From positions 186,001 through 250,000 of the forward strand of contig NW_024882025.1 of assembly GCF_019059575.1 (NCBI RefSeq): a stretch of 64,000 nt of DNA, in the 5' to 3' direction. Of this stretch, positions 12,301-23,584 are shown in pieces. Every line of letters begins with the position of its first letter. Within the stretch, counting starts at the first letter, position 1. Source of the DNA: Amphibalanus amphitrite. Taxonomy: Eukaryota; Arthropoda; Thecostraca; Balanomorpha; Balanidae. The notes under the pieces were generated by a model. The model was not told where the DNA came from and searched no databases. It saw only the letters and a program-made list of their open reading frames with translations. A program made the position numbers and the translations under genes.

Positions 12301-13002
12301 CCTTCAACACAGATGTGCGGATAAACAAAGCAGCCGAAACAACTTCTGAGCTCAGTTAAACCGCTTCATGTTGCCAGTTCAAGATGAGATTGAGGAAATG
12401 CTGAAGAGAAGGATAGGTCACAACTCTGGGGAAAGATGAGATAGGGCTGGGCGCGGAAATCCAGTCCCCAGAGCTGGACGGTAGTGCGTGCTGTGACCTG
12501 TGTGCTAAAGGAATAGTGCTGTTTTTTCCGTACTCGGTGTCGGCTAAAGAAGGTCATGGCGCCAGGAGCCATGGGTGGCTAGAGGAACCTCTGTAATATG
12601 TGGCTACCGTATACAAATGACCATCGATACGCCCCCAGTGGAAGTAAGAGTTTGTCCCGGAGAGTGTCTGAATCGCGGCTTCAGGAAGAGATAGGATAGG
12701 GTGTTACTGCCTACTGGGCACCATCCACCCCAGTTTACGTCAATTATTAGTGCAAGGGATCGAGTTTCAACGGTAGGGTCTAGGAGCAGGTAGCCCAGGT
12801 ATCTCTCAGTCCTATTCAGCAGTGACGACATGTAGAATGTACCGGAGGCTCTCCTGACCAACCAACCAACCCCCCCTCCCCAGCACGAAGCACGGTGGTG
12901 GGGGTCAGGCTGTCAGCTCGTGGCTCGCATTGCAATTGGACCGGGCCGACCGCCCTCGGCGCCGTCCCAACCAGCAGAGCCGCCTGGCGGCTGGTCTGGT
13001 TA

Positions 13003-13660
13003 CGGAGCGAGCGAAGCGAGCGTAGTCTTTCCTTAGATTAACGGAAATTTCTGAGTATGAGCGGCCGGCCGGCCGGCCGGCCGTGCGGACGCTTTTGCGA
13101 GGCTTATATCTCAGCAACCACTTGACCGATTTACACGCGGTAATTTTTGTAGGGTAGCTTCATTCCTTCTACCAAGTATTGGACTATTCCCGATGCATGT
13201 GGGTGACCCCTTATGCACGTGCCACGTGCAAAACGAAGAGGTGTCAGTTTTGTAATTGTTGCAATATCTCGGTAACTACTTGGCCGATTGCGCTGAAAGT
13301 TGGCATGTAGGTAGGCACCCACTAGGCACTGCATATCCATGTGCCAGAGTTGGGGTGCTGCTGCACGTGCGCACGTGCAGGGGTCGTTTCCAGATCTCGA
13401 GAACGGCTGGACCGATGGCGCTCAAATTTGGTACACGGTTAGGGACCAGTTAGTAGGGTGCCGTGCACAAGTCAGTTGGGACCCATTTTGCACGTGCGCA
13501 CGTGCAGGGTGCCGCTTTCAGATCTCGAGAACGGCTAGGCCGATTGTGCTCAAATTTGGCACATCGCTAGAAACCGGTTAGTAGAGTGCCGTGCACAAGT
13601 CAGTTGGAGGTACCCCCTTGAAATTTCGCACGTGCAAGGCCCACCCTCTCGCTCGCTCCG
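13003..13660. mobile_element. PIF/Harbinger-like miniature element with internal direct repeats
   Basis: CGGAGCGAGCGA at the left end (13003) is matched by TCGCTCGCTCCG at the right end (13660). Both are flanked by TTA (13000-13002 and 13661-13663), the three-base target used by PIF/Harbinger. Inside is a direct repeat of about 125 bp, each unit with GCACGTGCGCACGTGCAG followed by ATCTCGAGAACGGCT (near 13364-13410 and 13489-13540), and two more diverged units at 13101 and 13261. The left flank holds a GGCCGGCC cluster within the element at 13060-13082. Confidence 0.65.
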
Positions 13661-14439
13661 TTAGTCGCCCCAAAAGGCGTTATACTGGTAACTAAATAGA
13701 CGGTTCGTCCACACGCTGCAGTGCACGAGTAAAACACGGCGGAGTGTGCCGCCGCGGAACACGACAGTCGTCGGCTCGGCAGCCGGGGTTGCCGGCTGGT
13801 CTGCGATGGTGTTCAGTGTTCGAATGCTGGTCCGATATCAGTTTGTTGTTACATCAGACAAAATCATTTCGGGCATAAACAATCACCCTCGCTGGTAACC
13901 GCTAAGGTCTCCCGGTGGCCGATCCTTCAAAACAACGCACGACTTGAGATGACCGTTTACGTGGCTGATTAAAGGCTCAGCCGCCACGGCGCGTCATCTC
14001 TACTCACCCTGCCATCACAGGTGGTGCTGATATGAGCTTATCGGACTGGAATAGTCTACCTTAACAAAAATAATAAAATTTGATGAGAGATTTATTCGTT
14101 CATCGTAGCCAATAAAAATGAAAAAAACAGCTAATGCGTGGTAAAGGAGCCAAAGTTTTGATTTGATTTTTTTTTTACTTGTCACCAAGTGCCACTGTCG
14201 CAATGACTAAACTTTGTAGAGCATAGGCCTCTTGCACCAAAATCCTCTTGCACCAATGCTTGGATTATTTTGCACCGTATACCAAGTCCAAGTCTCAAAT
14301 GTAACAATTTGCGTGCAAAATTTAGCCAGCACATGTAGGATTATGTATTGGGCTATTGCAAACAAGTTTACCACCGTTAGATTAGCTTATTCTGAAACAT
14401 GTTTTTCGATTTTACCTAGCTAGGTAGTTTGGTGCATGT

Positions 14440-14640
14440 CGATGTGACCTGTGACTGACTTCCGTGGTGTAGGGAGCCTCCTTTTGATGACTTGTGAGTT
14501 GTGACCTGTCACTGACCTTTGTAGTAGGGGTGTGCACACTGCACAGGTCACAATGACCTGTCACTGACCTTTGTGGTGTGATATTGTGACCTTTGACTGA
14601 CCTTTGTGATGTGATATTGTGAGACCTTTGACTGACCTTT
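14440..14640 (-). repeat. Minisatellite that duplicates the splice donor of the exon at 14821-14637
   Basis: Directly after the exon, the minus-strand sequence repeats units containing CACAAAGGTCAGT. The true junction is 14637/14636. Copies of the same donor-like string end at 14602, 14569 and 14517, 35, 68 and 120 nt further on. The first two would shift the frame. The third is in frame and free of stops, and would add 40 residues ending PTTK, the same residues as the normal exon end. The units also carry TGACCT half-sites. Confidence 0.8.
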
Positions 14641-14821
14641 GTGGTGTGCGTGCGCAGGCTGCTCTCGGTGGCGAAGCCTTTGCCACAGATCTGGCAGTGG
14701 AACGGCCGGTTCTTCATGCGCTCGATTTGGGAGTCGTGGTTCCGCAGGTGCTGTTGCAGGTTCGACAGCTGGATGAAGGCCCGACCGCACTCCGGATAGT
14801 GGCACTTGTACGGCCGCTCAC
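14637..14821 (-). CDS. C2H2 zinc-finger transcription factor, internal exon (two fingers)
   Basis: 185-nt exon with acceptor ACCTGCAG at 14829-14822 and donor GTCAGTC from 14636. Its first two bases complete the Gly codon of the HTGE(R/K)PY linker begun in the exon at 23310-23088, a precise join. It encodes a finger with the longer CX4C spacing (YKCHYPECGRAF, then LQQHLRNH) and a second finger (FHCQICGKGFATESSLRTH, then TTK) whose fourth ligand is the first codon of the next exon. CX4C followed by QLSNLQ resembles the ZNF384/rotund/squeeze group. The donor lies in a minisatellite that repeats the splice site, one copy in frame (see 14440-14640). Confidence 0.93.
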
Positions 14822-14824
14822 CTG

Positions 14825-14850
14825 CAGGTGGAGGTCAGGTCAGGTCAGGG
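14825..14850 (-). promoter_or_regulatory. Acceptor region built of tandem CTGAC units
   Basis: Upstream of the acceptor at 14822 the minus strand reads three consecutive CTGACCT units, then CCACCTGCAG. CTGAC matches the metazoan branch-point consensus, so there may be several equivalent branch points. On the plus strand the same bases are tandem AGGTC(A) repeats. Confidence 0.45.
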
Positions 14851-16099
14851 TGTCTGGACAAATCGGTAGCTCGGCCGATTGGTCTAATGATGGCCCAATT
14901 GCAATGGTCTCCAATCTGTCAATGGGCCACATGGCTTCTGGAGGATGATCAGAAAACGATCTTCCTGTGCTGCATTCCAAACATCGTGTTAGTGTACGTC
15001 TATTTCGTGTGTCCAACAGCGTCAGACATGAGTTGAACATGACCTTACCACTTGTAAGGAGGTGTATGTTGTTGCATCATGTTCAAACACCGGTGTGAAC
15101 CTCCTAGCGAGCAGCAGCTGTCTCAGAACACCCTCAGCGGCTGAGCGATCCTCAGTCGAGCGCGGCACAATCGGGTGTTACTGTCCATGAGGTCAGCAAT
15201 CACCAGAACGGCACACAGTCTAAGCCGGCAGCAGCGCACGTCTGAGCCGCGCCAAATCCTGGACTTTTTCCCGATTTACGTCAGCTTACCACAGCTGCGG
15301 TATTCGCGTGCATGGGACCGACTTACGGATCAGTTTCATCATCACAACAAACGCGAATGATCAAGTGTAGTGTGATCAGGGGGCAGACGTCCACAAGCTA
15401 AGTATCAGACCGCGAAGGTCAAACGGCTAGACAGTTTCAGCGAACGAGCTTTACCAGTGACGAGGACTGGGTGGGTGAAGCTGGATACATTTATCGATGT
15501 CTAAAATTCCGATAAACTCGTAAGGAATCACGGTGGAGTGCTTTGATTTTTACTGATCTTGTTGATAAATAATGCGCCTTTACAGTCTCGAAATGTATGC
15601 CCAGAGCAATATAACCAGACCTCATAGTCCTACATGTAAATGGCACGAGTTAAGTGGAAACTATACGCAATAATAAATAAATCAAATGCAAGGTTTCATT
15701 GCCTATTAATTAATAACAAAATTGCCACGAACGCTGTGAGACAAATTCGTGCCTAAAATAAACGGCAGACAACGCATATCTGTCCTGTGTTCGGTCTGTG
15801 TAAAGTACACTGATCAGTGTCCCTGATTTCACTGTTTTTTTTTTTTCGGACGGACGGATTCAAAAACTGCTCTCTGCTGCCCGACAGCCACTTGAACTGT
15901 GGCTTCGACCCTTCTCAGTTTTCCTCCCAACAACCACCTCCATAGTCCCTGAAACGTCCGTCATTCATAAATCCAACACACGCCCGGGCTGTGTCCCGCA
16001 TGTCGTGTCCGATTACCAAGCCTGTGAACAACATGGAGGCAGCAGCGCCGCAATGGGCATGTAATGGTCACAACTTGAGCTTCAATGGTGTGACCGAGA

Positions 16100-16270
16100 C
16101 CCGCAGAAAATGGAGGCGCCGTGTGGGGCGGGGCGGGGCGGTGAGGACGGTGACCCCGCCGGTGTGGCGCCGCCCGCAGCGTAACAACGTGACGACCAAT
16201 GGCGGCGGCCGGACACCGCGTCACGGACACCGTCACGGTCGCCGTCACGGCCGGCCCGAGCGGCACTGCT
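16100..16270. promoter_or_regulatory. GC-box / CCAAT patch inside the 8.3-kb intron
   Basis: Overlapping GC boxes (GGGGCGGGGCGGGGC at about 16125-16140) are followed by a CCAAT box at 16196-16200 running into GGCGGCGGCC. The patch is CpG-dense and free of recognised transposons. It lies between the exons at 23310-23088 and 14821-14637, so an internal promoter for a shorter isoform is conceivable. Confidence 0.3.
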
Positions 16271-17250
16271 GCCCGGCCAGAGACAAAACACCGAGCTGCC
16301 GATAAAATTGGATGGCGAGGGAGGTTGTATCAAACTACGTGACTCTGCTCGAACAAGGTATTTGCCAGACTCGGTATACATATGCTGACCACAGTTTGCA
16401 TAAATAGATATCTACGCAATAAGCTTGACCTAGGGTAATGTAATGTCACTCGCCTTCCAGGTTGGATGGTAAATAACCACTGCCAACCGCCCTTATGTAA
16501 GCTGGTTACCTACAGGGTGGTCGTCCCTTTGTGACGAGCGCTACCGTCCGTATCATCGAGGAATGGGCTTCGACTGACATGTCTGATGTCATACGTTCAT
16601 CGTTAGACACCCTGACGAGCATTCACCACAGACAATCCACGTCCCCTTGGGAACAGGACCGGTCCCGCCACTGCATTGTCTGCACAGTGCACAGCGTGCA
16701 CCGTTGCACCGGTCTATCCCGAGACCTCGTCTCAGGTGAAGCGCAGGTGCAGCTGAAGCAGCGACAGCAGACTGACGTCCCGACATCTCCCCCGCCGCTC
16801 TCGAAGATTTACCACCGACACATCGACACCGGGCGCTCTCTTCATCGACGAGTGCCGCGTTTCCCGGGATGAGGATTACGGTGGGGTGGAGATCAGCAGG
16901 GATTGTCGGGTGGTGCCGCCTCATCGGTAGTGTTTTATGGCTGCCCGTGATTGACACATGGCAGACCACAGATTCGTAATGACCTTCCTTTAGAAGGCCC
17001 AGGTGCTGTAGGACGGGGGAGGCGGTGTGGGACTGGGGATACTGAGTCAGTCATCCCACGGGCGGTCCAGTCAGTCCATGTGGGGAGCCACAGGGCTTTC
17101 GAGAGCCGAGAAATATCTGACGGCAGGATAATAGCTACTGGGGTGGCTATCTTTGAAATTTGTATTGATCAGCAAGGTCAGTGCAAACGAAAAGGACCAG
17201 TCGAGGCCATTTATTATCTATACCTAGTGGCAATTAGCTTGTGAAGACAT

Positions 17251-17570
17251 TCACAGAGAATCGCGGATTATTGAATCATTTGATGCACCGAGATTAGCGC
17301 GCCGCGTTCTCACGCTCATCTCTATTCCATAACCACGAATTTCAGCAATCCTCGAGCTGGATCCCGAGTGGGAAATAGCCAGCAGTGAATCAACTTCGGA
17401 CTGTTGGAAGGAGACAAACCGACCGTCGTGAGCTGTTCTACATGATCCCAACCCACGGAGCACTAGATCATCACAAGCCAGAGACATGCTATCATCAACA
17501 AACGCCAACGCATCCTTGGGATCTGGACAGTGGACAGTGGAACTAGAAATGCTATGGCAGTTGATTCAGA
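17251..17570 (-). other. Orphan open frame of about 107 codons
   Basis: A minus-strand frame runs open from a TGA near 17570 to a TGA at 17251 (for example DALAFVDDSMSLACDDLVLR). It has no ATG near its start, no recognised domain and only weak codon bias. It could be a transposon coding remnant, an exon of an unseen gene, or chance. Confidence 0.2.
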
Positions 17571-17858
17571 GCCGGAACATCTGGAAACGGCAAGAAAACG
17601 GGTTCCCATCCCAAGAACTCGCCCATCAAAAATCCATGACAATGTCACTAGTCAAACATTTTAATCCAATTGCATCGCACTAAGCTTTTTAGCAGTTCAT
17701 AACCAATATTTATTTCAATCATAACAAAAAATGTTCCGATTCAGCGCCAGCAGATACTGAAGGGTGCAATCGTGGCAACAACGGAATTTGTTAGCATCGA
17801 CTCCGTCCGTCCGTACGTACATAAATCAGCCTGTTCATCGGCCCACCGACTCACCAAT

Positions 17859-17990
17859 CTGTCCGTCTGTCCGTCTGTCCGTCTGTCCGTCTGTCCGTCT
17901 GTCCGTCTGTCCGTCTGTCCGTCTATCCGTCTGTCCGTCTGTCCGTCCGTCCTTCCGCCTGTCCGTCTGTCCGTCCGTCCTTCCGTCCGC
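17859..17990. repeat. GTCC/GTCT tetranucleotide array
   Basis: About 30 tetranucleotides alternating GTCC and GTCT, decaying into GTCC runs. Long ORFs on both strands here are artefacts of the repeat. Confidence 0.95.
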
Positions 17991-18060
17991 TGGTCGATCG
18001 GCCGGCCCGCCGCACACTGGTCGGAAACGCTCCAGCGAGAGGCCAGCGGCCTTTCCGCAA
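17990..18060 (+). repeat. Dispersed repeat next to the tetranucleotide array, direct copy
   Basis: Contains GCACACTGGTCGGAAACGCT followed by AGAGGCC. The same sequence occurs inverted at 20211-20260, in both cases with a GTCC/CTGT array on the outer side. Confidence 0.6.
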
Positions 18061-18180
18061 AAGTTGTTTGCTTGTTATTCCACAACTAGTGAAGCAAACT
18101 TCATAAAACTTTGCATACCTTCTCTGTCATATGTAAGCTATCATTTGGATGTCAAGCACTAAATATATGACGTGAATCTG

Positions 18181-18655
18181 TTAAAGGGACCCTCCCACCT
18201 TCAAAAAAGTTAATGAATTGGCACGAAAGTGATGTCGCTCGGTTCAGAAAGAGCGAAAACGAATATCTACCAAATTTCATCGAAAAATATTCACCGGTTT
18301 TCAAGATATTAGACTTTTACAATTGTTTATTTTTTGGGATCTCCGCTGTTCCTAGCGACTTTATTTAAAAGTGCGGCATTTGTTGCGCGCAAAGCAGCAT
18401 ATACCACCGCGTGCTACCAAACGTTTTAGTAAAAGATTTAAAAATCGTTAGATCTCCGCTGACGTCACAAATTCTAAGGGGGCATACCAATGCACTAGCC
18501 CCTTAGAATCCGAAAACTGCAAGTTTGAAATTCCATATCTCCGAATTAAAGCATTTGTCGATGTTGCAAGTGCCCAAACCGGTATTTGCAGGTCATGGCC
18601 ACCAATTTGGCTATCTCAACTCAAAACTAATGTTAAGGTGGGAGTGTCCCTTTAA
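18181..18655 (+). mobile_element. 475-bp TTAA-bounded element, family G, copy 1
   Basis: TTAA at both edges (18181-18184 and 18652-18655). Terminal inverted repeats are AGGGACCCTCCCACCTT and AAGGTGGGAGTGTCCCT. No ORF. A near-identical copy of the same length lies inverted at 45074-45548. The TTAA target suggests piggyBac-type mobilisation (inference). Confidence 0.9.
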
Positions 18656-18737
18656 GTTATGACGTCATAATTGAGTATAATACAGGATCTAGCACCACTT
18701 TAAGTCAACAAGGGAAATTGGGAGCTGCTATTCGGGC

Positions 18738-19332
18738 ACCGGGAATGGTTTCATGCACTTCTTGCAAGGTCCAGTGCTTGACTTTAGCATTGTTGACTTT
18801 GCGTGACGTCATTTATGACGTCACTAAGGCCAAATAAGTTTTTCGTCAATAACTCCTGATCAGATGGAGCTAGAGAGTCGGGAAAGCCACCATTGGACTC
18901 AGGAAGACCTGCCGAATCGAATGATATGCAATATGACCTCCTTCAACCATTTTCGTGACCTGAGGGGCTCCGACCTGACCTTGACCCGAGATTAACACCT
19001 TAAGTTGAGTTCACCCGAACACCAAGTATACCTAGCATTCAACGCGCCTGAGCTAGACAAACACGATGATGCCAAAATCGCGGCAGTGCGACCATTTTTG
19101 GTAAAGTAATTAACCTAAAACCGAACCCGTGCCTTGTGGCACTTACCTGACCTAAGAGGTCACTGGCTGACCTAAGACCTTAAAATCGGGTAGTACCTGT
19201 TTTTTGCGTCTTATAACGGCACACAAGCTTTTTTTCCGCGAGGCTCTAGCTCAATTAGAGGCGAAACGGCGAGGGAGTTGTACCAACCCTCCCCGGTCAA
19301 TATAGAAAACCAATCGGTCCGGCCAGGGTTAA
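18738..19332 (-). mobile_element. TTAA element, family F, end-truncated copy
   Basis: Inverse-orientation homologue of about 51071-51690. The intact end is GGCCAGGGTTAA at 19332, with a worn palindrome at about 19271-19297. The other boundary was placed where similarity to the second copy stops. It has AGGTCA-type sites around 18958-18985 and 19140-19180. Confidence 0.65.
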
Positions 19333-20204
19333 ATACCGGAATTGTGATCTAATGTAACTAAAGACGGCCCAAGGTAACCCGACGTCAGTGACAGGTGTCC
19401 TATATTTGCAGCGTCTTATATTCACGAAGGTTTCAATTTCCACTTTCTTCAGCCGAGTGATGGTTGTCAATAGCAAGGCTCTCTAAATGCAAGCCGTAAT
19501 CGCCACGCAATATGTGGAAGGCTTTTGATGTCAATACATACATAAATGCATACATAAAACGCGCTTTTCACAAAATTCATAAACTCAAGCGCATCTGTTT
19601 TTAATGACCAGTCAACTACGCATGGATGCGTGCAGGCCACACAGGTCAGCGTATAAGCCGGGCGCGGCGGCCGAGCCGAAACTGGGGCGGGGCGGGCGGT
19701 AGTTGGGTAGGAAGAGCGGCTCCTGCAAATTTTGCGCAAATATGCGCAGTTAGCTTTTATGTTGCCCTGGTGTAAATTTAATTCCTACTTCATCTCACAA
19801 AAAATCAGAGTGGAACTAGATGGGACTACCTGTTGTTTCCTTACCTAAACTTTGCAGTTATATTCCAGAATCACTGTAGGAGAGCCTTCATAAAAAGGCT
19901 ATAGTACATCTTAGTTAGGGATTTAGTATGCCAAAAATTTTGCACTGACCAGTCGGCAACTTCATAACGAACATTTTGATGCATAATATGTGGGATTTCA
20001 ATTTGGTGTCTATCAGCAATAAGACTCTGAATATCCGGCTCAAGAAACCTCTTGCTCCGCGTCAGTTTCCGAGTTCTGGGATACCCCATCTTCGGGGGCT
20101 GATTACAGTTATTTTTGGTCACCCGGATTAGTTTTTTGGCCTATGTATAATAAATTGATCAATTTCAAATCGATCTATATAAAAAATAATCCGAAACTCT
20201 GGAA

Positions 20205-20335
20205 TCGCCCGTGGCCTTTCGTGAGGGCGTTTCCGACCAGTGTGCGCCGGCTGGTTGGTCCGTCCGTCGTCTGTTCGTTCGTCGTTCAGTGGTCGGTCAG
20301 TCAGTCTGTCCAGCGCGTCGGTCCGAGTCCGGCTG
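20205..20335 (-). repeat. Dispersed repeat with tetranucleotide array, inverted copy
   Basis: The inverse of 17990-18060 (GCGTTTCCGACCAGTGTGCG), followed on the right by an imperfect GTCC/GTTC/GTCT array. The two copies face each other across 2.1 kb. They may be ends of one element or two insertions of one family. Confidence 0.55.
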
Positions 20336-23087
20336 TTCGGTGGGGCCGCGGTCATCAGCCGGTCATTATCAGTTGTCAGTCCGTCATTATCAGGTGTCAG
20401 CTGTCACCGCGAGCTGTCCGTCAACGATTACCGACCACACGCCCGGTGAGCCCACCGCCGTGTGTGTGAAAGTGGTAATGAGTCCCTCCCCCACCCGTGG
20501 TTTGATGGGCTGAGATCCACTAAGAAGGTGGAGATAGGCATCGTGGCGAGTAGACTTCTTGAAGGCCAGTATAACGCTCGTATCATTTTAATGTCCAGTG
20601 CAGTGAGTTCAATGGTCCGGTGGTCCCTGGACCATTCGGCGGTCAGCCTAACAACCCATTTGGGTTATGCTATATGCCCGGTATAAAGCGCATATATTTT
20701 GAGGCTCAGTGGTTCACCGCGCCGACGTAGCCTCTCGTTAACCACCCACACAGACACACCACTGATGACTCGGTGGGTGCTGACGACCGATCACGACTCT
20801 GCGGTAGCACGCCTCCCAACGAAATTCCACCGACAGTGGCACAGGAGCCACGACCGACCAGCTGGGAGCATCAGGACCGTCATCGTCCAACCGCAGCCCG
20901 CCCCCTCACCGCCGCCGAACTAATCAGAACGTAATCTGAGACCGATCGTGGTTCGGTCGCAATGCTGAAAAATCGACCTTATCAATGACTGGCATCGGCT
21001 CCCATCGGCGTGGGAACGTAACGAACGATCGATTTTTGGGAGAATCGGCGCTACCTGCAAGCACAACGAGCGGACAGATGGATAGACGGGCGAATGAACT
21101 GGTCCGCGGCGGAAGGATTGACGGATTAGCGGACAGATTGACAGATTTGCTACGTTTGATGCATCAACATTGTCTGGAAGTAAATGAGTGAATCCTGGAT
21201 ATGCTTTAAACAATTATTTTCTAAATATGTCCCTGCATGGTGATTGTTTACAATTTTGCATGATAGGTATCAGATTGACTCACGGGCTACAATGTCAGGC
21301 GTCGACAGTACACCCATTTCTAATATGAAAAGGTATAGCATGTGCGAACTGTAACTGCCCAGTCAGCAGCAAAGTGTTCTTGACGCATGCACAAAGCAAC
21401 GATTTACACACGAAATCCCAGTAACTCGTCAGCGACAGTTTTGAAGGCCCCCTTCGGCTGACCACAGTCGGCGGCTCCTGGCTGTATCCACGTGGCTGTA
21501 TCCACCCCCGCGCGCCTGTCGAAATCGGCCGGTGACCCTGCGCCCTGTGACAGTGCCGCACTGTCTGTCTTCTTCTGCAGAGTCTCCTCTGCAGCCGATC
21601 TGCGGCCGCGATACCGGCCATTTTTCGCAGCACTGCAGGCTCGTCAGCTCGATCACAAAAATCACCGTTTCCCATGAGATTACCGGAGCGTCGGCTGGCT
21701 ACTGAGGAAGAGACCGGTGCTGATCTGAAAGAATGGATCGCCACCGCGTTACCGCTGCCGTCCTGGACAGCTGAGACGACCGACTGTGGGAATGGGACAC
21801 CAAACAGGAAATCAGGCGGTGATTGGGCTGATTTCGGGAGGCGGCTGAAGCTGAGCTAGGCCTTGGAGAGGCTGACGGATGGGCTGTGTTGACCAGCGGT
21901 GTCCGGCAATACATAGATAGCGTGCTTGCTGCATCATTCTTGGGGCTTGGAATGGATTGGGTAAGCAGCTGAATGCAATAAGAAGCTAGCCATGCCGTTC
22001 ATTTACGAACAGAAGTGGCCGAAAGCGCGTGACAGTCACCTGCTGCCTGAGTCAAACGTGACTGTCGCTACCTGTTCTTCAAGTGCGAGATGTAGCAGAC
22101 ACATCACAAACCTAAAGGACTTTTGGCATCTACCGCACGATTGATAGCACGGCAGCTGGTTCACTTAGTGACTAAACCACGTGACTGTAAGCTCTACAAC
22201 AGCGCACTCCTTTGTCTTGCCGAATATCACGTGTCTACCACTTTGTTGCATGCAGTAGATTGACAGACTCTAATCACCTCACGCACACATGTCAATGCGC
22301 AAAGACGGCTGCGGATTTTCACTGAACCACAGACTAACGGGGTGCTCAGAGCTCTGTGAGCCCTAAAAAAAAAAGCCAGTCCAGTTTTGGTGACGGTATG
22401 TGACAGTGTCCGCCGGACCGGCACACAATGGTCGCCCTGTGATGTCAGCGAACGGTGCAGCCGGGGCGACGAGCGGCGCTCAGTATCGGCCACCGCATCG
22501 CGCCTCGCTGCCCGTAATGGCCACCGTACAAGGAGAGCTCAGGTAATCTCGGCTTTAACGGTCCGACGGCCCACTGTCGCTGGATTCATTAATCACCGCG
22601 ACCAGTCCCGGTTCGCGTTCGGACCGGCGCCAAACACGTAATCTTCATTTATGTTGGCTGTATCTGTCACCATCAATTGGTGAACTGAATGAGAGTTTTA
22701 CATGTTGCTTGAGTTTTCGTGTCATCGTTTCTCACCAGGCTCGAGAGTAAGATGTGTTTAAAGTACGTGTAGCCATGAGAGCAAAGTTGAGGCAGTCACC
22801 GGCAGATGTTACAGAAAAGTCAACGGCAAAAAGCGGGGCTTATGTAACTAATTTCGTAAAACACGTACCCATAACTGCACTTTCGATCATAAATTAAAAC
22901 AATGATGAAACAATGTCTCCCTTAAATCATAACGCAAGCTTGCTATCGCCCCCAAATACCGGTTTTTGCCCGCATGCGTTTGATGGTAGCGTGAGGATTC
23001 TGGTTAACCGAGGGCGATGTCTTGCTCCTGGGACAATGTCCTCACTTAGATCGGGCTGTTCTGTGATTACTTTGTTTGGCGACTGAC

Positions 23088-23310
23088 CTGTGTGCAGCCG
23101 GGTGTGCTGCTGCACGTGGCTGAGCTGCTTGAAGCGCCGGTCGCAATAGGAGCACTTGTAGGGCTTCTCTCCGGTGTGGACGCGGATGTGCTGCACCAGC
23201 TGGTGGTTGGAGGAGAACGACTTGAGACACTGCTGGCACTGGTGCGGCTTCACCTCGCTGCGGTGCACCTCGCGCGCGTGCAGCTGCATCGCAGACTTGT
23301 GCATGAAAAT
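23088..23310 (-). CDS. C2H2 zinc-finger transcription factor, internal exon (two fingers and part of a degenerate one)
   Basis: 223-nt exon with acceptor GTTTCAG at 23317-23311 and donor GTCAGTC from 23087. It starts in phase 0 and ends one base into a Gly codon completed at 14821. It encodes IFMHKSAMQLHAREVH (the His end of an irregular finger), then finger HQCQQCLKSFSSNHQLVQHI and finger YKCSYCDRRFKQLSHVQQHT, joined by the canonical HTGEKPY linker. RFKQLSHVQQHTRLHTG is very close to the conserved RQLSHLQQHTRIHTG segment of ZNF384/rotund/squeeze proteins, as I recall them. The intron to the next exon is 8.3 kb and packed with repeats. Confidence 0.95.
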
Positions 23311-23584
23311 CTGAAACGTGGACAGAAACAAATCAGACTGTGCACAAAAACTGCTATTAATCCTACATGTACATAAATACGTATGTCCCCGACAGTCACA
23401 CGGCCAGTTCGCTCGTCCACCAGACATACATACACACAGTCAGACAGTCAAAGCACCACCCAGCAACGGCGCATTGATGGCAAGGCCGTCTGTTCGCGGA
23501 ATCGGCAACACGCGGGAAATATCCACACGGAATTCAGACGTGGCATTTCATCGGAATGTAATGCAAAAGAGCTAAACTCGAAAC
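23311..23584 (-). other. Short intron between the microexon and the exon at 23310-23088
   Basis: 274 bases from donor GTTTCG to acceptor TTTCAG. It is an intron only if the microexon is real; otherwise it is part of a longer upstream intron. Confidence 0.5.

Larger units (their letters stand above)
9499..14636 (-). other. Intron between the exons at 14821-14637 and 9498-9369
   Basis: About 5.1 kb, containing a TA-target element (11180-12300), a PIF/Harbinger-like element (13003-13660) and the donor minisatellite (14440-14640). The remaining stretches (9499-11179, 12301-13002, 13664-14440) show no exon-like sequence. Confidence 0.8.
14822..23087 (-). other. Intron between the exons at 23310-23088 and 14821-14637
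   Basis: About 8.3 kb with GT-AG ends. It contains the GC-box patch (16.1 kb), a tetranucleotide array (17859-17990), a 475-bp TTAA element (18181-18655), a family F fragment (18738-19332) and an inverted repeat at 20.2 kb. Other parts, including CG-rich 20.7-22.6 kb, show no supportable exon. Confidence 0.8.

Noticed and set aside
17741-18162. Thr/Asp/Arg-rich and Ser/Val/Cys-rich repetitive ORFs
   Set aside because: They translate the GTCC/GTCT tetranucleotide array in several frames; no start, domain or codon bias.
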